Below, piece after piece: positions 24,168 through 31,425 of a stretch of DNA of 32,912 nt. The notes below the pieces were generated by a model. That model saw nothing but the letters and a program-made list of their open reading frames with translations. It did no database searches and was not told the DNA's origin. Each line of letters begins with the position of its first letter. The stretch's first letter is position 1. Made by a program: the position numbers and the translations under genes. This stretch comes from Accumulibacter sp. GTDB lineage: Bacteria; Pseudomonadota; Gammaproteobacteria; Burkholderiales; Rhodocyclaceae. The stretch spans positions 1 through 32,912 of the forward strand of contig NZ_JAMTDQ010000020.1 of assembly GCF_023806635.1 (NCBI RefSeq), given 5' to 3'.

Positions 24168-24473
24168 ATGCGAATCATTGCCGTCAGCTACCTGCGATCA
24201 TTCTGGGAGAGCAATCCGGACGCGGAGCAGCACTTGAAATCGTGGGCAGATGAGGCCAGGAAGGCCAGTTGGAGGCAGCCGGCGGACATCAAGGCTCAGT
24301 ACCGAAACGCCAGCATCCTCAGGAATCGCCGGGTCGTGTTCAACATCAAGGGCAATGACTGTCGCCTGGTGGCCTCGGTAGCGTATCGCTACCAGGCTGT
24401 CTACGTGAAATTCGTCGGCACACACGCCGAGTACGACTTGATAGACGCCGAAACCGTCGCAATGGATCGCTGA
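24168..24473 (+). CDS. higB: HigB-family toxin (mRNA interferase) of a type II toxin-antitoxin pair
   Basis: HigB toxins are RelE-fold ribonucleases that cut mRNA on the ribosome. The 101-residue product begins MRIIAVSYLRSFWESNPDAE, as in the family (PF09907 type), and ends with the typical VKFVGTHAEYDLIDAETV stretch at about 80-97. Conserved basic residues in ASILRNRRVVFNIKG (about 48-62) fit the RNA-binding surface. No ribosome site precedes the ATG, and the predicted transcript starts almost at the ATG, so translation may be leaderless. The antitoxin follows after one base. Local G+C is lower than in the surrounding genes, consistent with acquisition by transfer. Confidence 0.93.
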   Translation: MRIIAVSYLRSFWESNPDAEQHLKSWADEARKASWRQPADIKAQYRNASILRNRRVVFNIKGNDCRLVASVAYRYQAVYVKFVGTHAEYDLIDAETVAMDR

Positions 24474-24474
24474 C

Positions 24475-24855
24475 ATGGACATCCGCCCGATTCACACCGA
24501 TACCGACTACAAGGCTGCCCTGCGCGAGCTATCGGCATATTTTGATGACGAACCGGAACCGGGCACACCGGATGGAGATCGGTTCGAGGTGCTGTTGACG
24601 TTGGTCGAAGCCTACGAAGCCAGACACTTCCCCATCGACCTTCCCGATCCGGTGGAAGCCATCAAGTTCCGCATGGAGCAGGCCGGGCTGACAGCGAAGG
24701 ATCTGGTTCCAGCCATTGGTCGCTTGAACCGGGTCTATGAAATCCTCGCCCGCAGGCGTCCTTTGACGCTCAACATGATCTGGCGGCTGCACGACAGATT
24801 CGGCATTCCTGCCGAGAGCCTGATTCGTCCGTCCAAGCCATCTGCTGCCGCCTGA
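24475..24855 (+). CDS. higA: HigA-family antitoxin with C-terminal helix-turn-helix
   Basis: HigA binds and blocks HigB and represses the shared promoter. The 126 residues show the usual layout: an N-terminal helical part (about 1-60, with DTDYKAALRELSAYFDDEPEPGTP split over 9-32) that contacts toxin, then an XRE-like helix-turn-helix at about 63-115. The DNA-binding part includes EQAGLTAKDLVPAIG and ARRRPLTLNMIWRLHDRFGI. In many relatives the recognition helix reads R-VSEVLN; here it is NRVYEILA, a modest change. It is separated from higB by a single base. The dyad in the promoter is its likely target. Confidence 0.92.
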   Translation: MDIRPIHTDTDYKAALRELSAYFDDEPEPGTPDGDRFEVLLTLVEAYEARHFPIDLPDPVEAIKFRMEQAGLTAKDLVPAIGRLNRVYEILARRRPLTLNMIWRLHDRFGIPAESLIRPSKPSAAA

Positions 24856-25119
24856 CCGGCGGGGAACGCCAGGATGCTGCCGGTTCGCATCCTGAAGATC
24901 GGATGGCAGCGGCGGCGAGGGCGATCTGACACTCCCTCCCCGGCAGACGATCCCCTTCGACGTCGCCGTTCACACCGACCGGACGGTCTGGCGTTTCCAT
25001 CATGTGTCGCTGGCCTACACGCTTCGGCTGCGGGCGCCCGGCGACATCAAGGCGATCAAGCAATAGGCCCGTGCAAGGCACGCGAGGAGGCGGCCTTCCG
25101 GCAAACCGCTTCGACAAGC

Positions 25120-25129
25120 GGGGGGGGGG
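25120..25129. repeat. Ten-base G homopolymer
   Basis: An uninterrupted run of ten G in noncoding DNA. Such runs are prone to length change by slippage and also to sequencing error. Confidence 0.9.
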
Positions 25130-25335
25130 CTCGCTGTCGATGGCCGCCGAAAGGCCTGCCTTCGCTTGCTGCCGCCGCCAGTGGCGGCACGGACTACAGA
25201 CGGTTCCAGCGGGAATCGTCGGGCCGGACAACGCCCGCAGCCTTGGCTGGCGGTCCGATCCCGCCACGGGCCGATACACCGACTGCAAGCGGCAAACAGC
25301 TTCAGTGGCTATAAAGCACGATCCGTGCCAAAAGG

Positions 25336-25367
25336 AAAAAAATCATTAAAGCAGGGCCGCGTGCCTG
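25336..25367 (-). terminator. Candidate intrinsic terminator of the DUF1538/P-II/CBS operon
   Basis: Read on the minus strand, GCAGGC pairs with GCCCTGC (one extra C) across 25367-25351, and after eight AT-rich bases a run of seven T follows (25342-25336). The stem is short and the spacing longer than ideal, so this is tentative. It lies about 90 bases beyond the stop of the last gene. Confidence 0.35.
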
Positions 25368-25459
25368 CGATCGCGAGCACTGTGTAAGAAAGGCCGACAG
25401 ACGGGTGGGCGCTGGCAGACCTCGCCCTCCGGTTCGCCCGGCCGGCCGCCTTCCCCGTC

Positions 25460-25897
25460 CTACTCGCTGACGACCACCGTCAGCGGCTCCATCTCCCGAT
25501 ACAGCAGCCCCAGCGGCGGCTTGCTCGAGACGGTGATGATGCGCGTCCCCGGCGGGTAGATCAGGTGATAGGTGAGGAACATGTGCGCCTCGTCGCAGCC
25601 GAGCAGCAGCGCGCGCAGGGCCGCGTAGCCGGCGGTCGCCAGCACCTCGACCTCGTCGTAGTCGCGCTTGTTGAGACGAATCGAACGCTGATGGAACTCG
25701 ACCTCGGGATGCTTTTCCGCCAGCAGCTCGCGCATCAGCCAGTGCCGCACCTCGGGCAGGACGATGACGCCGACGCTGTCGGCACCGACCACCCACTCGA
25801 CGGCGCGGGCCTCGCCAAACGGATCGGGAACGTGGTCGCCGAAGGCCTGGCACCAGCGCGGGAAGAAGGCCGAGTAGCGGCGCAGGAGCTTCTCCAT
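25460..25897 (-). CDS. Unrecognised protein, 145 residues, last gene of the DUF1538/P-II/CBS operon
   Basis: I do not recognise this family. The ATG at 25897 has a GAGG ribosome site just upstream and lies 13 bases after the CBS-protein stop, so it belongs to that operon. The protein looks soluble: Trp/Phe-rich at its N-terminus, then strand-like runs such as VGVIVLPE, EVEVLATAGYAALRALLLG, EAHMFLTYHLIYPPG and RIITVSSKP. No signal peptide, membrane helix or metal motif is evident. Its neighbours point to a regulatory or accessory part in the transport unit, but this rests on position only. Confidence 0.78.
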   Translation of the reverse strand: MEKLLRRYSAFFPRWCQAFGDHVPDPFGEARAVEWVVGADSVGVIVLPEVRHWLMRELLAEKHPEVEFHQRSIRLNKRDYDEVEVLATAGYAALRALLLGCDEAHMFLTYHLIYPPGTRIITVSSKPPLGLLYREMEPLTVVVSE

Positions 25898-25910
25898 GAT
25901 GCCTCGCGGG

Positions 25911-26306
25911 CTAGCGCCCGCCGACGGCGCGGTCGATCAGGCTGCCGACGACGTCGGTATCCGAGACATAGCCCTCGAGTTCGTTGTTGTCGATCACCAG
26001 CACGCTCTTGACCGAATACTGGATCATCAGGCGCGCCAGGTAACGTACTTCGAGATGCTGCGACACCTGCAGCGCCGGCTTCTGGGCGATGTCGTAGACA
26101 TTCAGCAGGTCGATGTCGCCGTCGTCGGCGATCACTGCCCGCGCCACGTCGCGATACGAGATCAGCCCGTAGGCATCACCCGAGTGGCGCTTTTCGACGA
26201 CCAGCGACTTGACGCCGCGGTCCTTCATCATCATCAATGCCTCGCGGACGGTCGCCAGCGGGCTGATGGTGACGACCTTCTTCTTCATGATTCCGGCAAC
26301 CAACAT
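25911..26306 (-). CDS. CBS-domain-pair protein
   Basis: A stand-alone Bateman module of 131 residues. CBS pairs bind adenine nucleotides or SAM and act as regulatory switches. The first CBS motif covers about 5-60 (VAGIMKKKVVTISPLATVREAL and the ISYRDVARAV end), the second about 70-128 (QHLEVRYLARLMIQYSVKSV and YVSDTDVVGSLI). The frame is open to 26435, but the ATG at 26306 has an AAGGAG ribosome site and gives the normal family start. It lies between the P-II-like gene (64-base gap) and the 145-residue gene. A role in sensing energy or nucleotide state for the DUF1538 transporter is an inference. Confidence 0.92.
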   Translation of the reverse strand: MLVAGIMKKKVVTISPLATVREALMMMKDRGVKSLVVEKRHSGDAYGLISYRDVARAVIADDGDIDLLNVYDIAQKPALQVSQHLEVRYLARLMIQYSVKSVLVIDNNELEGYVSDTDVVGSLIDRAVGGR

Positions 26307-26370
26307 GGCAAGGACTCCTTCAGTCAACGACGGGACGGGCAGGGAAGCGGGAAAGCAGGCTCCGGGCGGC

Positions 26371-26718
26371 TCACAGCTCCTCCTCGACTTCGCGCCGGAA
26401 AGCCTGCATCTGCGCCAGGCCGATGCCGACGACACTGCCCAGCGGCAGCGAGAAAGCCAGTCCGCCGCCCGGCAGGTCCAGCTTCATCTGCATCTTGACG
26501 GCGCGCAGGATGCGCATCGCGAGCTGCTTCTCGACGACGCACAGCAGCAGCGACTCCTTGCGCTCGAGCCCGAGGCCGAGGAAGGTCTTGCGCTCGTTGT
26601 GCCGCAGCCCCTTGCCCTTGAGAATGGTGATGCCGGTGGCGCCCGCTTCCTTGAGGATATCGACCGCGCGGTTCTCGTCTTCGTCGGGAACGATCAGTAC
26701 GACGGCGGAAAACTTCAT
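26371..26718 (-). CDS. P-II-like (GlnB-fold) regulatory protein
   Basis: P-II proteins are trimers that bind ATP/ADP and often 2-oxoglutarate or another small molecule, and control transporters or enzymes. The 115-residue product has the ferredoxin-like start MKFSAVVLIVPDEDENRAVDI, an early ATGITILKGKGLRHNERK region and a T-loop-like segment leading to ERKESLLLCVVEKQLAMRIL. It lacks the classical GlnB/GlnK T-loop with the uridylylated Tyr51 and the usual C-terminal signature, so it belongs to a divergent P-II-like branch. The ATG at 26718 overlaps the DUF1538 stop (ATGA) and has an AAGGAG site. The direct coupling to a membrane protein mirrors amtB-glnK and sbtA-sbtB pairs. Confidence 0.82.
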   Translation of the reverse strand: MKFSAVVLIVPDEDENRAVDILKEAGATGITILKGKGLRHNERKTFLGLGLERKESLLLCVVEKQLAMRILRAVKMQMKLDLPGGGLAFSLPLGSVVGIGLAQMQAFRREVEEEL

Positions 26719-28223
26719 CGTGTTTGCTCCTTGGCAGGTTTCGCGGCACGCTGCAGCCAGCCGGCGAGCATGCCGTAAGACATGACGATGATCATCGGCA
26801 GCAGCGAGGCAAAGGCGATCAGGCCGAAGCCGTCGATCATCGGGTCGCGCCCCGGCGTGCGCTCGGCCAGCCCGACGCCGAGTGCGGTGACCAGCGGCAC
26901 GGTCACCGTCGACGTCGTCACGCCGCCGCAGTCGTAGGCGATCGGGATGATGAACTTCGGTGCGAAGCGCGTCATCAGCAGCACCAGCAGGTAGCCGGGA
27001 ATCAGCCAGTAGGCGATGTTGGTGCCATCGACGATGCGCGCGCAGCCGATGACGATGCCGATGCCGACGCCGATCGACACCAGGGTGCGCAACCAGAAAC
27101 CCTTCAGCTGGCCGAGGCTGACCTCGTCGGCCTTGATCGACAGCGCGATCAAGGCGGGTTCGGCCATCGTCGTCGCGAAACCGATCAGGAAGCCGTAGAG
27201 GTAGAGCACCCACATCGCCACGCCGTCACGCATCAGGCCGCTGGTCATTTCGTCGCCGAGCGGGAAGAGCCCGACCTGCAGCCCCTCGTCGAACATGAAC
27301 AGGCCGACCGCCACCAGCACCATGCCCACCGCCAGCCCCCGCGGATCGGCGAGCGGCCGGCGCAGGATGACGAAACTCGAGAACAGGACGACGGCGATGA
27401 TCGGCAGCAGGTTACGGACCATGATCAGGAAGTCGAGCAGCAACTCGAGCGCGGCGTACTTGTGCTGATCGTCGCTCGGCAGCAGCAGCACCGCGCTGCC
27501 CGCCTCGGCGGGAACGAAGAAGACGATGCCGTAGAGCTGGATGATGATCATCGGCGCCAGCGCGCCGAAGGCGATCAGGCCGAAACCGTCGAGCATCGGG
27601 TTGCGACCGCGGATGCTGATCGCCAGGCCGACGCCGAGCGCGGTCAGCAGCGGCGCGGTGACGGTCGAGGCGACGACGCCGCCGGAATCGAAGGCGAGGC
27701 CGACCAGTTGTGGCGGCGAGAAGATCGTCAGCATGATGACGATCAGATAACCGGGAATCAGGTAGTTGCCGATCGAGTGGCCGAGGACGATGCGCCAGAC
27801 GCCGACGACGACCGCCAGCCCGACGCCGAGCGCCGCCACCATGCGCAGCGTCAGCGCGCCCATGCTGCCACCCGACACCGCCTCGGCCTTGTAGGCGACC
27901 GCCATCAGCGCCGGCTCGGCGGCGACCGAGGCGAAGCTGACGCAGAAGGCGAAGAACATCAGCCAGAGGAAGGAGCCGCGCCGGGCGAAGTCGAAAGCCA
28001 TCGTCTCGCCGGCGGGGAAGATCGCCGCGTCCAGCCCCTTGACGAACAGCGCCAGGCCGAGCAGGACGACGGCAAAGCCACCGATCAGCGCCGCCGGGCT
28101 GTCGGGCATGCGCTGGATGAAGAAGACCTGGAAGATGAGGACGACGATCAGCGTCGGCGCCAGGTCGCGCGCCGCTTCGTGCAGCAGCTCGCGGATGACG
28201 CGGACGAGCGAACCGAGACGCAC
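26715..28223 (-). CDS. DUF1538 family membrane protein with two tandem DUF1538 repeats
   Basis: A 502-residue inner-membrane protein with two homologous halves (about 8-245 and 255-490), each with several hydrophobic helices. The halves share matching stretches such as AEPALMAVAYKAE / AEPALIALSIKAD, YLIPGYLIVIMLT / WLIPGYLLVLLMT and DSGGVVASTVTAPLLTALGVGLA / DCGGVTTSTVTVPLVTALGVGLA read in parallel. DUF1538 proteins (UmpAB of Halomonas, from memory) have been reported as Na+/K+-proton antiporters, so cation exchange is a reasonable but unproven role. The GTG start at 28223 has a GGAGG site. The stop overlaps the P-II-like gene. Located head-to-head with trkH across 437 bases. Confidence 0.9.
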   Translation of the reverse strand: MRLGSLVRVIRELLHEAARDLAPTLIVVLIFQVFFIQRMPDSPAALIGGFAVVLLGLALFVKGLDAAIFPAGETMAFDFARRGSFLWLMFFAFCVSFASVAAEPALMAVAYKAEAVSGGSMGALTLRMVAALGVGLAVVVGVWRIVLGHSIGNYLIPGYLIVIMLTIFSPPQLVGLAFDSGGVVASTVTAPLLTALGVGLAISIRGRNPMLDGFGLIAFGALAPMIIIQLYGIVFFVPAEAGSAVLLLPSDDQHKYAALELLLDFLIMVRNLLPIIAVVLFSSFVILRRPLADPRGLAVGMVLVAVGLFMFDEGLQVGLFPLGDEMTSGLMRDGVAMWVLYLYGFLIGFATTMAEPALIALSIKADEVSLGQLKGFWLRTLVSIGVGIGIVIGCARIVDGTNIAYWLIPGYLLVLLMTRFAPKFIIPIAYDCGGVTTSTVTVPLVTALGVGLAERTPGRDPMIDGFGLIAFASLLPMIIVMSYGMLAGWLQRAAKPAKEQTR

Positions 28224-28660
28224 CCTAGGCCTCCACCGCCGTCAGCGAGCGGCGGCGGGCCTGGAAAACGGCGACGAGGCGACGGTGAAAATATGCTGCA
28301 GGAAACGGGTCGGAATCAGTCGTCTTCGCCATGGGCCATGATCATGCCCGAGATCGTCGGCGGCGACAAGACTTGCAGGTCAAATCACCCTGGCATGGCC
28401 GGGTGCCGCCGTCCTCGTTCGCGGAAGGCTGCTGCAGCCCGTCGGCAGCGGCGATCGTGATTGACGGCTGCGGCCACGAAAGGCCATACTCATGTCCGCA
28501 TCATCGACCGGGCCGGGGCGCCGGGGCCTGCGGCAAAGAGCGCCATGCGGAGGGTCGGCGCGACGTGCCGCCGGCGGCCGCGCGCCCGGATCCGGTCGCC
28601 AAGCCGCCGATCCCGCGCCCCACACTTGGATCGGTTTTCCGCCGCAGGCAGGGCCCGCAG
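28224..28660. other. 437-base divergent region between DUF1538 operon and trkH
   Basis: No gene is seen. It should hold promoters in both directions; a good plus-strand candidate is listed separately. On the minus strand TTCCGA and TATTTT, 16 bases apart near 28286-28315, could be a weak promoter for the DUF1538 operon. The last ~160 bases before trkH are very GC-rich and may form a structured leader. Confidence 0.45.
28461..28490 (+). promoter_or_regulatory. Sigma-70-type promoter candidate for trkH
   Basis: TTGACG (28461-28466, five of six consensus) and CATACT (28485-28490) lie 18 bases apart. Transcription would start near 28497, leaving a GC-rich leader of about 165 bases before trkH. 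Confidence 0.5.
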
Positions 28661-30121
28661 ATGATCGACCGCTTCGCACCCGTAATCTACATTCTCGGCA
28701 TCCTGATCGTCGGCTTCGGCGGGCTGATGCTGCTACCGCTCAGCCTCTCCTGGCTGAGCGACGATGGCGCGCACAGCGCCTACGACGAAGCCGTCCTGAT
28801 CACCGTCGCCGTCGGCGCCGCGCTGACTTTCTCGGTGCGCCACCGGCGGCGCGAGATGCGCGTGCGCGAGAGCTTCCTGCTGGTGGCGCTGATCTGGTCG
28901 CTGCTGCCGGCCTTCGGCGCGCTGCCGCTCTACCTGCACATCGACGGACTGTCGTGGACCGACGCCTATTTCGAAGCCGTCTCGGGACTGACGGCGACCG
29001 GGGCGACGGTTCTTTCGGGGCTCGACCACCTGCCGCTGTCGATCAATTTCTGGCGCACCTTCATGCACTGGATCGGCGGCCTCGGCGTCGTCGTCCTCGC
29101 CGTGGCGATCCTGCCGCTGCTCGGCTTCGGCGGCCGCAGCATGCTCAAGGCGGAAACGCCGGGGCCGATGAAGGACAGCAAGATCACCCCGCGCCTGACC
29201 GAAACGGCCAAGGGTCTGTGGGTGGTGTATGTGATCCTGACGACGGCCTGCGGCATCAGCCTCTACCACGTGGGGATGAGCCCCTGGGATGCGATGATGC
29301 ACGCCTTCTCGATCATGGGCCTGGGCGGCTTCTCGACCAAGGACGCCAGCCTCGGTCATTTCGACAGCGTCGAGATCGAACTCGTCGTCACCTTCTTCGC
29401 CCTGCTCGCCGGCATCAATTACAGCACCCACTTCCTCGCCCTGGCGAAGCGATCGCTGCGCGTCTACCGCTCCGACGTCGAGGCGCACTACTTCCTCGGC
29501 TTCCTCGCACTGAGCAGTCTCGCGCTGACCCTCTACCTGATGCCCGACGGAATCTACGACGATTTCCTGACGACCTTCCGCTACGTCGCCTTCCACTCGG
29601 TATCGCTCGCCACCTCGCTCGGATTCGCCACCACCGATTATGCGCAGTGGCCGCTGTTCGCACAGTTGTGGATCCTCTTCCTCGGCAGCTTCGTCGCCTG
29701 CTCGGGATCGGCCGGTGGCGGCATCAAGATGATGCGGGCGGTGATCCTCTACAAACAGGTGTTCCGCGAGCTGATGCGGGCGATGCACCCACACGGCCTG
29801 CAGAGCGTGCGCTTCGGGACGAGCATCGTTCCCGACCACGTGCTGCACTCGATCCTCGGCTTCCTCTTCATCTACGTCGTGTCGATCGTCTCGCTGACGC
29901 TGCTGATGGTCGCGACGCGGCTCGACGTGATCACCGCCTTTTCCGCCGTCGTCGCCTGCATCAACAACACCGGCCCCGGCCTCAACCTCGTCGGACCGGC
30001 GACGACCTACGCCGTGCTCAGCGACTTCCAGACGTGGATCTGTACGTGGGCCATGCTGCTCGGCCGCCTCGAGATCTTCACGCTGCTGGTCCTGCTGATG
30101 CCGGCTTTCTGGCGGCGCTAG
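28661..30121 (+). CDS. trkH: Potassium uptake protein TrkH
   Basis: TrkH is the membrane channel-like subunit of the Trk potassium importer and works with the cytoplasmic NAD/ATP-binding gate TrkA. The 486 residues match the usual 483. Four repeated pore loops with their filter glycines are visible: around SGLTATGATVLSG, GLGGFSTKD, ATSLGFATTDY and NNTGPGLN. A typical HWIGGLGVVVLAVAILP stretch and a C-terminal LLGRLEIFTLLVLL are also present. The ATG at 28661 gives the standard N-terminus; the ribosome site is weak. trkA is not in the window. The neighbour in the divergent direction is the DUF1538/P-II operon, also a likely cation transporter. Confidence 0.96.
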   Translation: MIDRFAPVIYILGILIVGFGGLMLLPLSLSWLSDDGAHSAYDEAVLITVAVGAALTFSVRHRRREMRVRESFLLVALIWSLLPAFGALPLYLHIDGLSWTDAYFEAVSGLTATGATVLSGLDHLPLSINFWRTFMHWIGGLGVVVLAVAILPLLGFGGRSMLKAETPGPMKDSKITPRLTETAKGLWVVYVILTTACGISLYHVGMSPWDAMMHAFSIMGLGGFSTKDASLGHFDSVEIELVVTFFALLAGINYSTHFLALAKRSLRVYRSDVEAHYFLGFLALSSLALTLYLMPDGIYDDFLTTFRYVAFHSVSLATSLGFATTDYAQWPLFAQLWILFLGSFVACSGSAGGGIKMMRAVILYKQVFRELMRAMHPHGLQSVRFGTSIVPDHVLHSILGFLFIYVVSIVSLTLLMVATRLDVITAFSAVVACINNTGPGLNLVGPATTYAVLSDFQTWICTWAMLLGRLEIFTLLVLLMPAFWRR

Positions 30122-30133
30122 CTCCACCGGGAA

Positions 30134-30172
30134 GCCGGCGCCGGCGGAACATGGTCCCGCAACGGCGCCGGC
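30134..30172. terminator. Hairpin terminator candidate between convergent trkH and CNNM gene
   Basis: GCCGGCGCCG (30134-30143) pairs perfectly with CGGCGCCGGC (30163-30172), with an inner GCGG/CCGC pairing (30144-30147 with 30157-30160). It fills the 56-base gap between convergent genes. There is no long T run, but the very stable stem and position suit a bidirectional terminator. Confidence 0.55.
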
Positions 30173-30177
30173 GCCTT

Positions 30178-31425
30178 CTACCAGCGGATCTGGACTTCCT
30201 GGATGACCTGCGGTGTCGCGCGCTGAATCGTGAACTTGATTCCTTCGACCTCGATCGTCGTTCCCGGCTTGGGAATCTCGCGCGCAAACTCGAGCAGGAA
30301 GCCGGACAGCGTATCGTAGCTGCCCTCGCCCGGCAGTTTGAGGCCGAGCTTCTCGAGCAGCAGCGTCGGGTTGGCACGCGCGCTGACGAGGTAGTCGTGA
30401 TGGCCGATCTTGCGGAACCATTCGGCCGGCTTCTCCTGGCGGTCGTACTCGTCCTCGATGTCCTCGACCACTTCCTCGATGATGTCCTCGATCGTGACGA
30501 TGCCCTCGGCACCGCCGAATTCGTCCATCACCACCGCCATCGCGTCGCCATCCTTGCGCAGCTCGACGAGCATCGACTCGGCGCTCTTGCTCGTCGGCAC
30601 ATAGCGCGTCGGGCCGATGAATCCCTCGATCGGCGTCGCCGGGTCCACACCGAGCAGGTCCATCGTGTTGAGCACGCCGATGACGCGGTCGATCCGCCCG
30701 TCGTAGACCGGCAGGCGGACGTGCGAGCACTGCACCGCCAGACGCACCGCCTCACCGACGGTGCAGCGCCGATCGACGGCGTTGACGTCGATCAGCGGCA
30801 CCATCACCTTGTAGACCGTGGTCTCAGAGAAGTTGAACATGCGGCGGATCATCGTCTTCTCGATCTGCTGGATGTCGCCGCCCTCCTGCGGCGGCATCTG
30901 CACCATGCTCTGGATCTGTTCGCGCAGCGTGAACGGGTTGTGCTCCTCGCGCGCGCCGGCGAGGCGCGAGAGGAACTTCGACAGGGTGACGAAGAAGATC
31001 AGGATCGGCGCGAAGAGGATCGAGAAGAAGCGCAGGATGTAGATGACGTAGGGCGTGATCACATCGGCGCGCTGCTGGAAGACGCTCTTCGGCACGATCT
31101 CGCCGAACACCCAGATCAGCGGCGCGACGAGGACGACCGCGAGCCAGCTGCCGGACTCGCCGAAGAGCTGGATCATCAGCGCGGTGGCAATCGTCGAGTT
31201 GGCAACGACGGCGATGTTGGTCCCGACGAGCGTCGTCGACAGCAGCCACTCGGGCCGCTTCTCGAGCATTTCGAGCGCCATCCGCGCGCCCCGCGATCCC
31301 TTGGCCGCGTCGTGGCGCAGCTTCATGCGGTCGGCGCTGACAACGCCCAGTTCGGAGCCGGAAAAGAAGCCCTCGGCAAGCAGGCAGACGACCATCAGCA
31401 GGGCCGTGAGCAGAATATCAGGCAT
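30178..31425 (-). CDS. CNNM/CorC-type membrane protein (DUF21-CBS pair-CorC_HlyC), hemolysin family
   Basis: These proteins are linked to Mg2+/Co2+ or Na+/Mg2+ transport and were formerly called hemolysins. The 415 residues show the standard order: an N-terminal DUF21 domain with about four membrane helices (about 1-185, starting MPDILLTALLMVVCLLAEGF and with SGSELGVVSADR near 22-33), a CBS pair (about 200-325, with MVPLIDVNAVDRR and a DEFGGAEGIVTIEDIIEEVV end), and a C-terminal CorC_HlyC domain (about 335-412). Its ATG at 31425 directly abuts the stop of the upstream paralogue with no gap, so the two are co-translated. Magnesium transport or efflux is the likely field. Confidence 0.92.
   Translation of the reverse strand: MPDILLTALLMVVCLLAEGFFSGSELGVVSADRMKLRHDAAKGSRGARMALEMLEKRPEWLLSTTLVGTNIAVVANSTIATALMIQLFGESGSWLAVVLVAPLIWVFGEIVPKSVFQQRADVITPYVIYILRFFSILFAPILIFFVTLSKFLSRLAGAREEHNPFTLREQIQSMVQMPPQEGGDIQQIEKTMIRRMFNFSETTVYKVMVPLIDVNAVDRRCTVGEAVRLAVQCSHVRLPVYDGRIDRVIGVLNTMDLLGVDPATPIEGFIGPTRYVPTSKSAESMLVELRKDGDAMAVVMDEFGGAEGIVTIEDIIEEVVEDIEDEYDRQEKPAEWFRKIGHHDYLVSARANPTLLLEKLGLKLPGEGSYDTLSGFLLEFAREIPKPGTTIEVEGIKFTIQRATPQVIQEVQIRW

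Larger units (their letters stand above)
24856..25459. other. 604-base region without an intact gene, downstream of higBA
   Basis: No complete gene is convincing. On the plus strand a short open stretch at about 24910-25065 ends in a stop and reads DLTLPPRQTIPFDVAV onward, with gene-like composition but no usable start; it may be the tail of a lost gene. A run of ten G lies at 25120-25129. TGCCGCC (25170-25176) and GGCGGCA (25183-25189) form a small hairpin. About 25310-25350 is AT-rich and holds a possible minus-strand terminator. The mixture suggests a worn boundary of an acquired segment. Confidence 0.45.
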
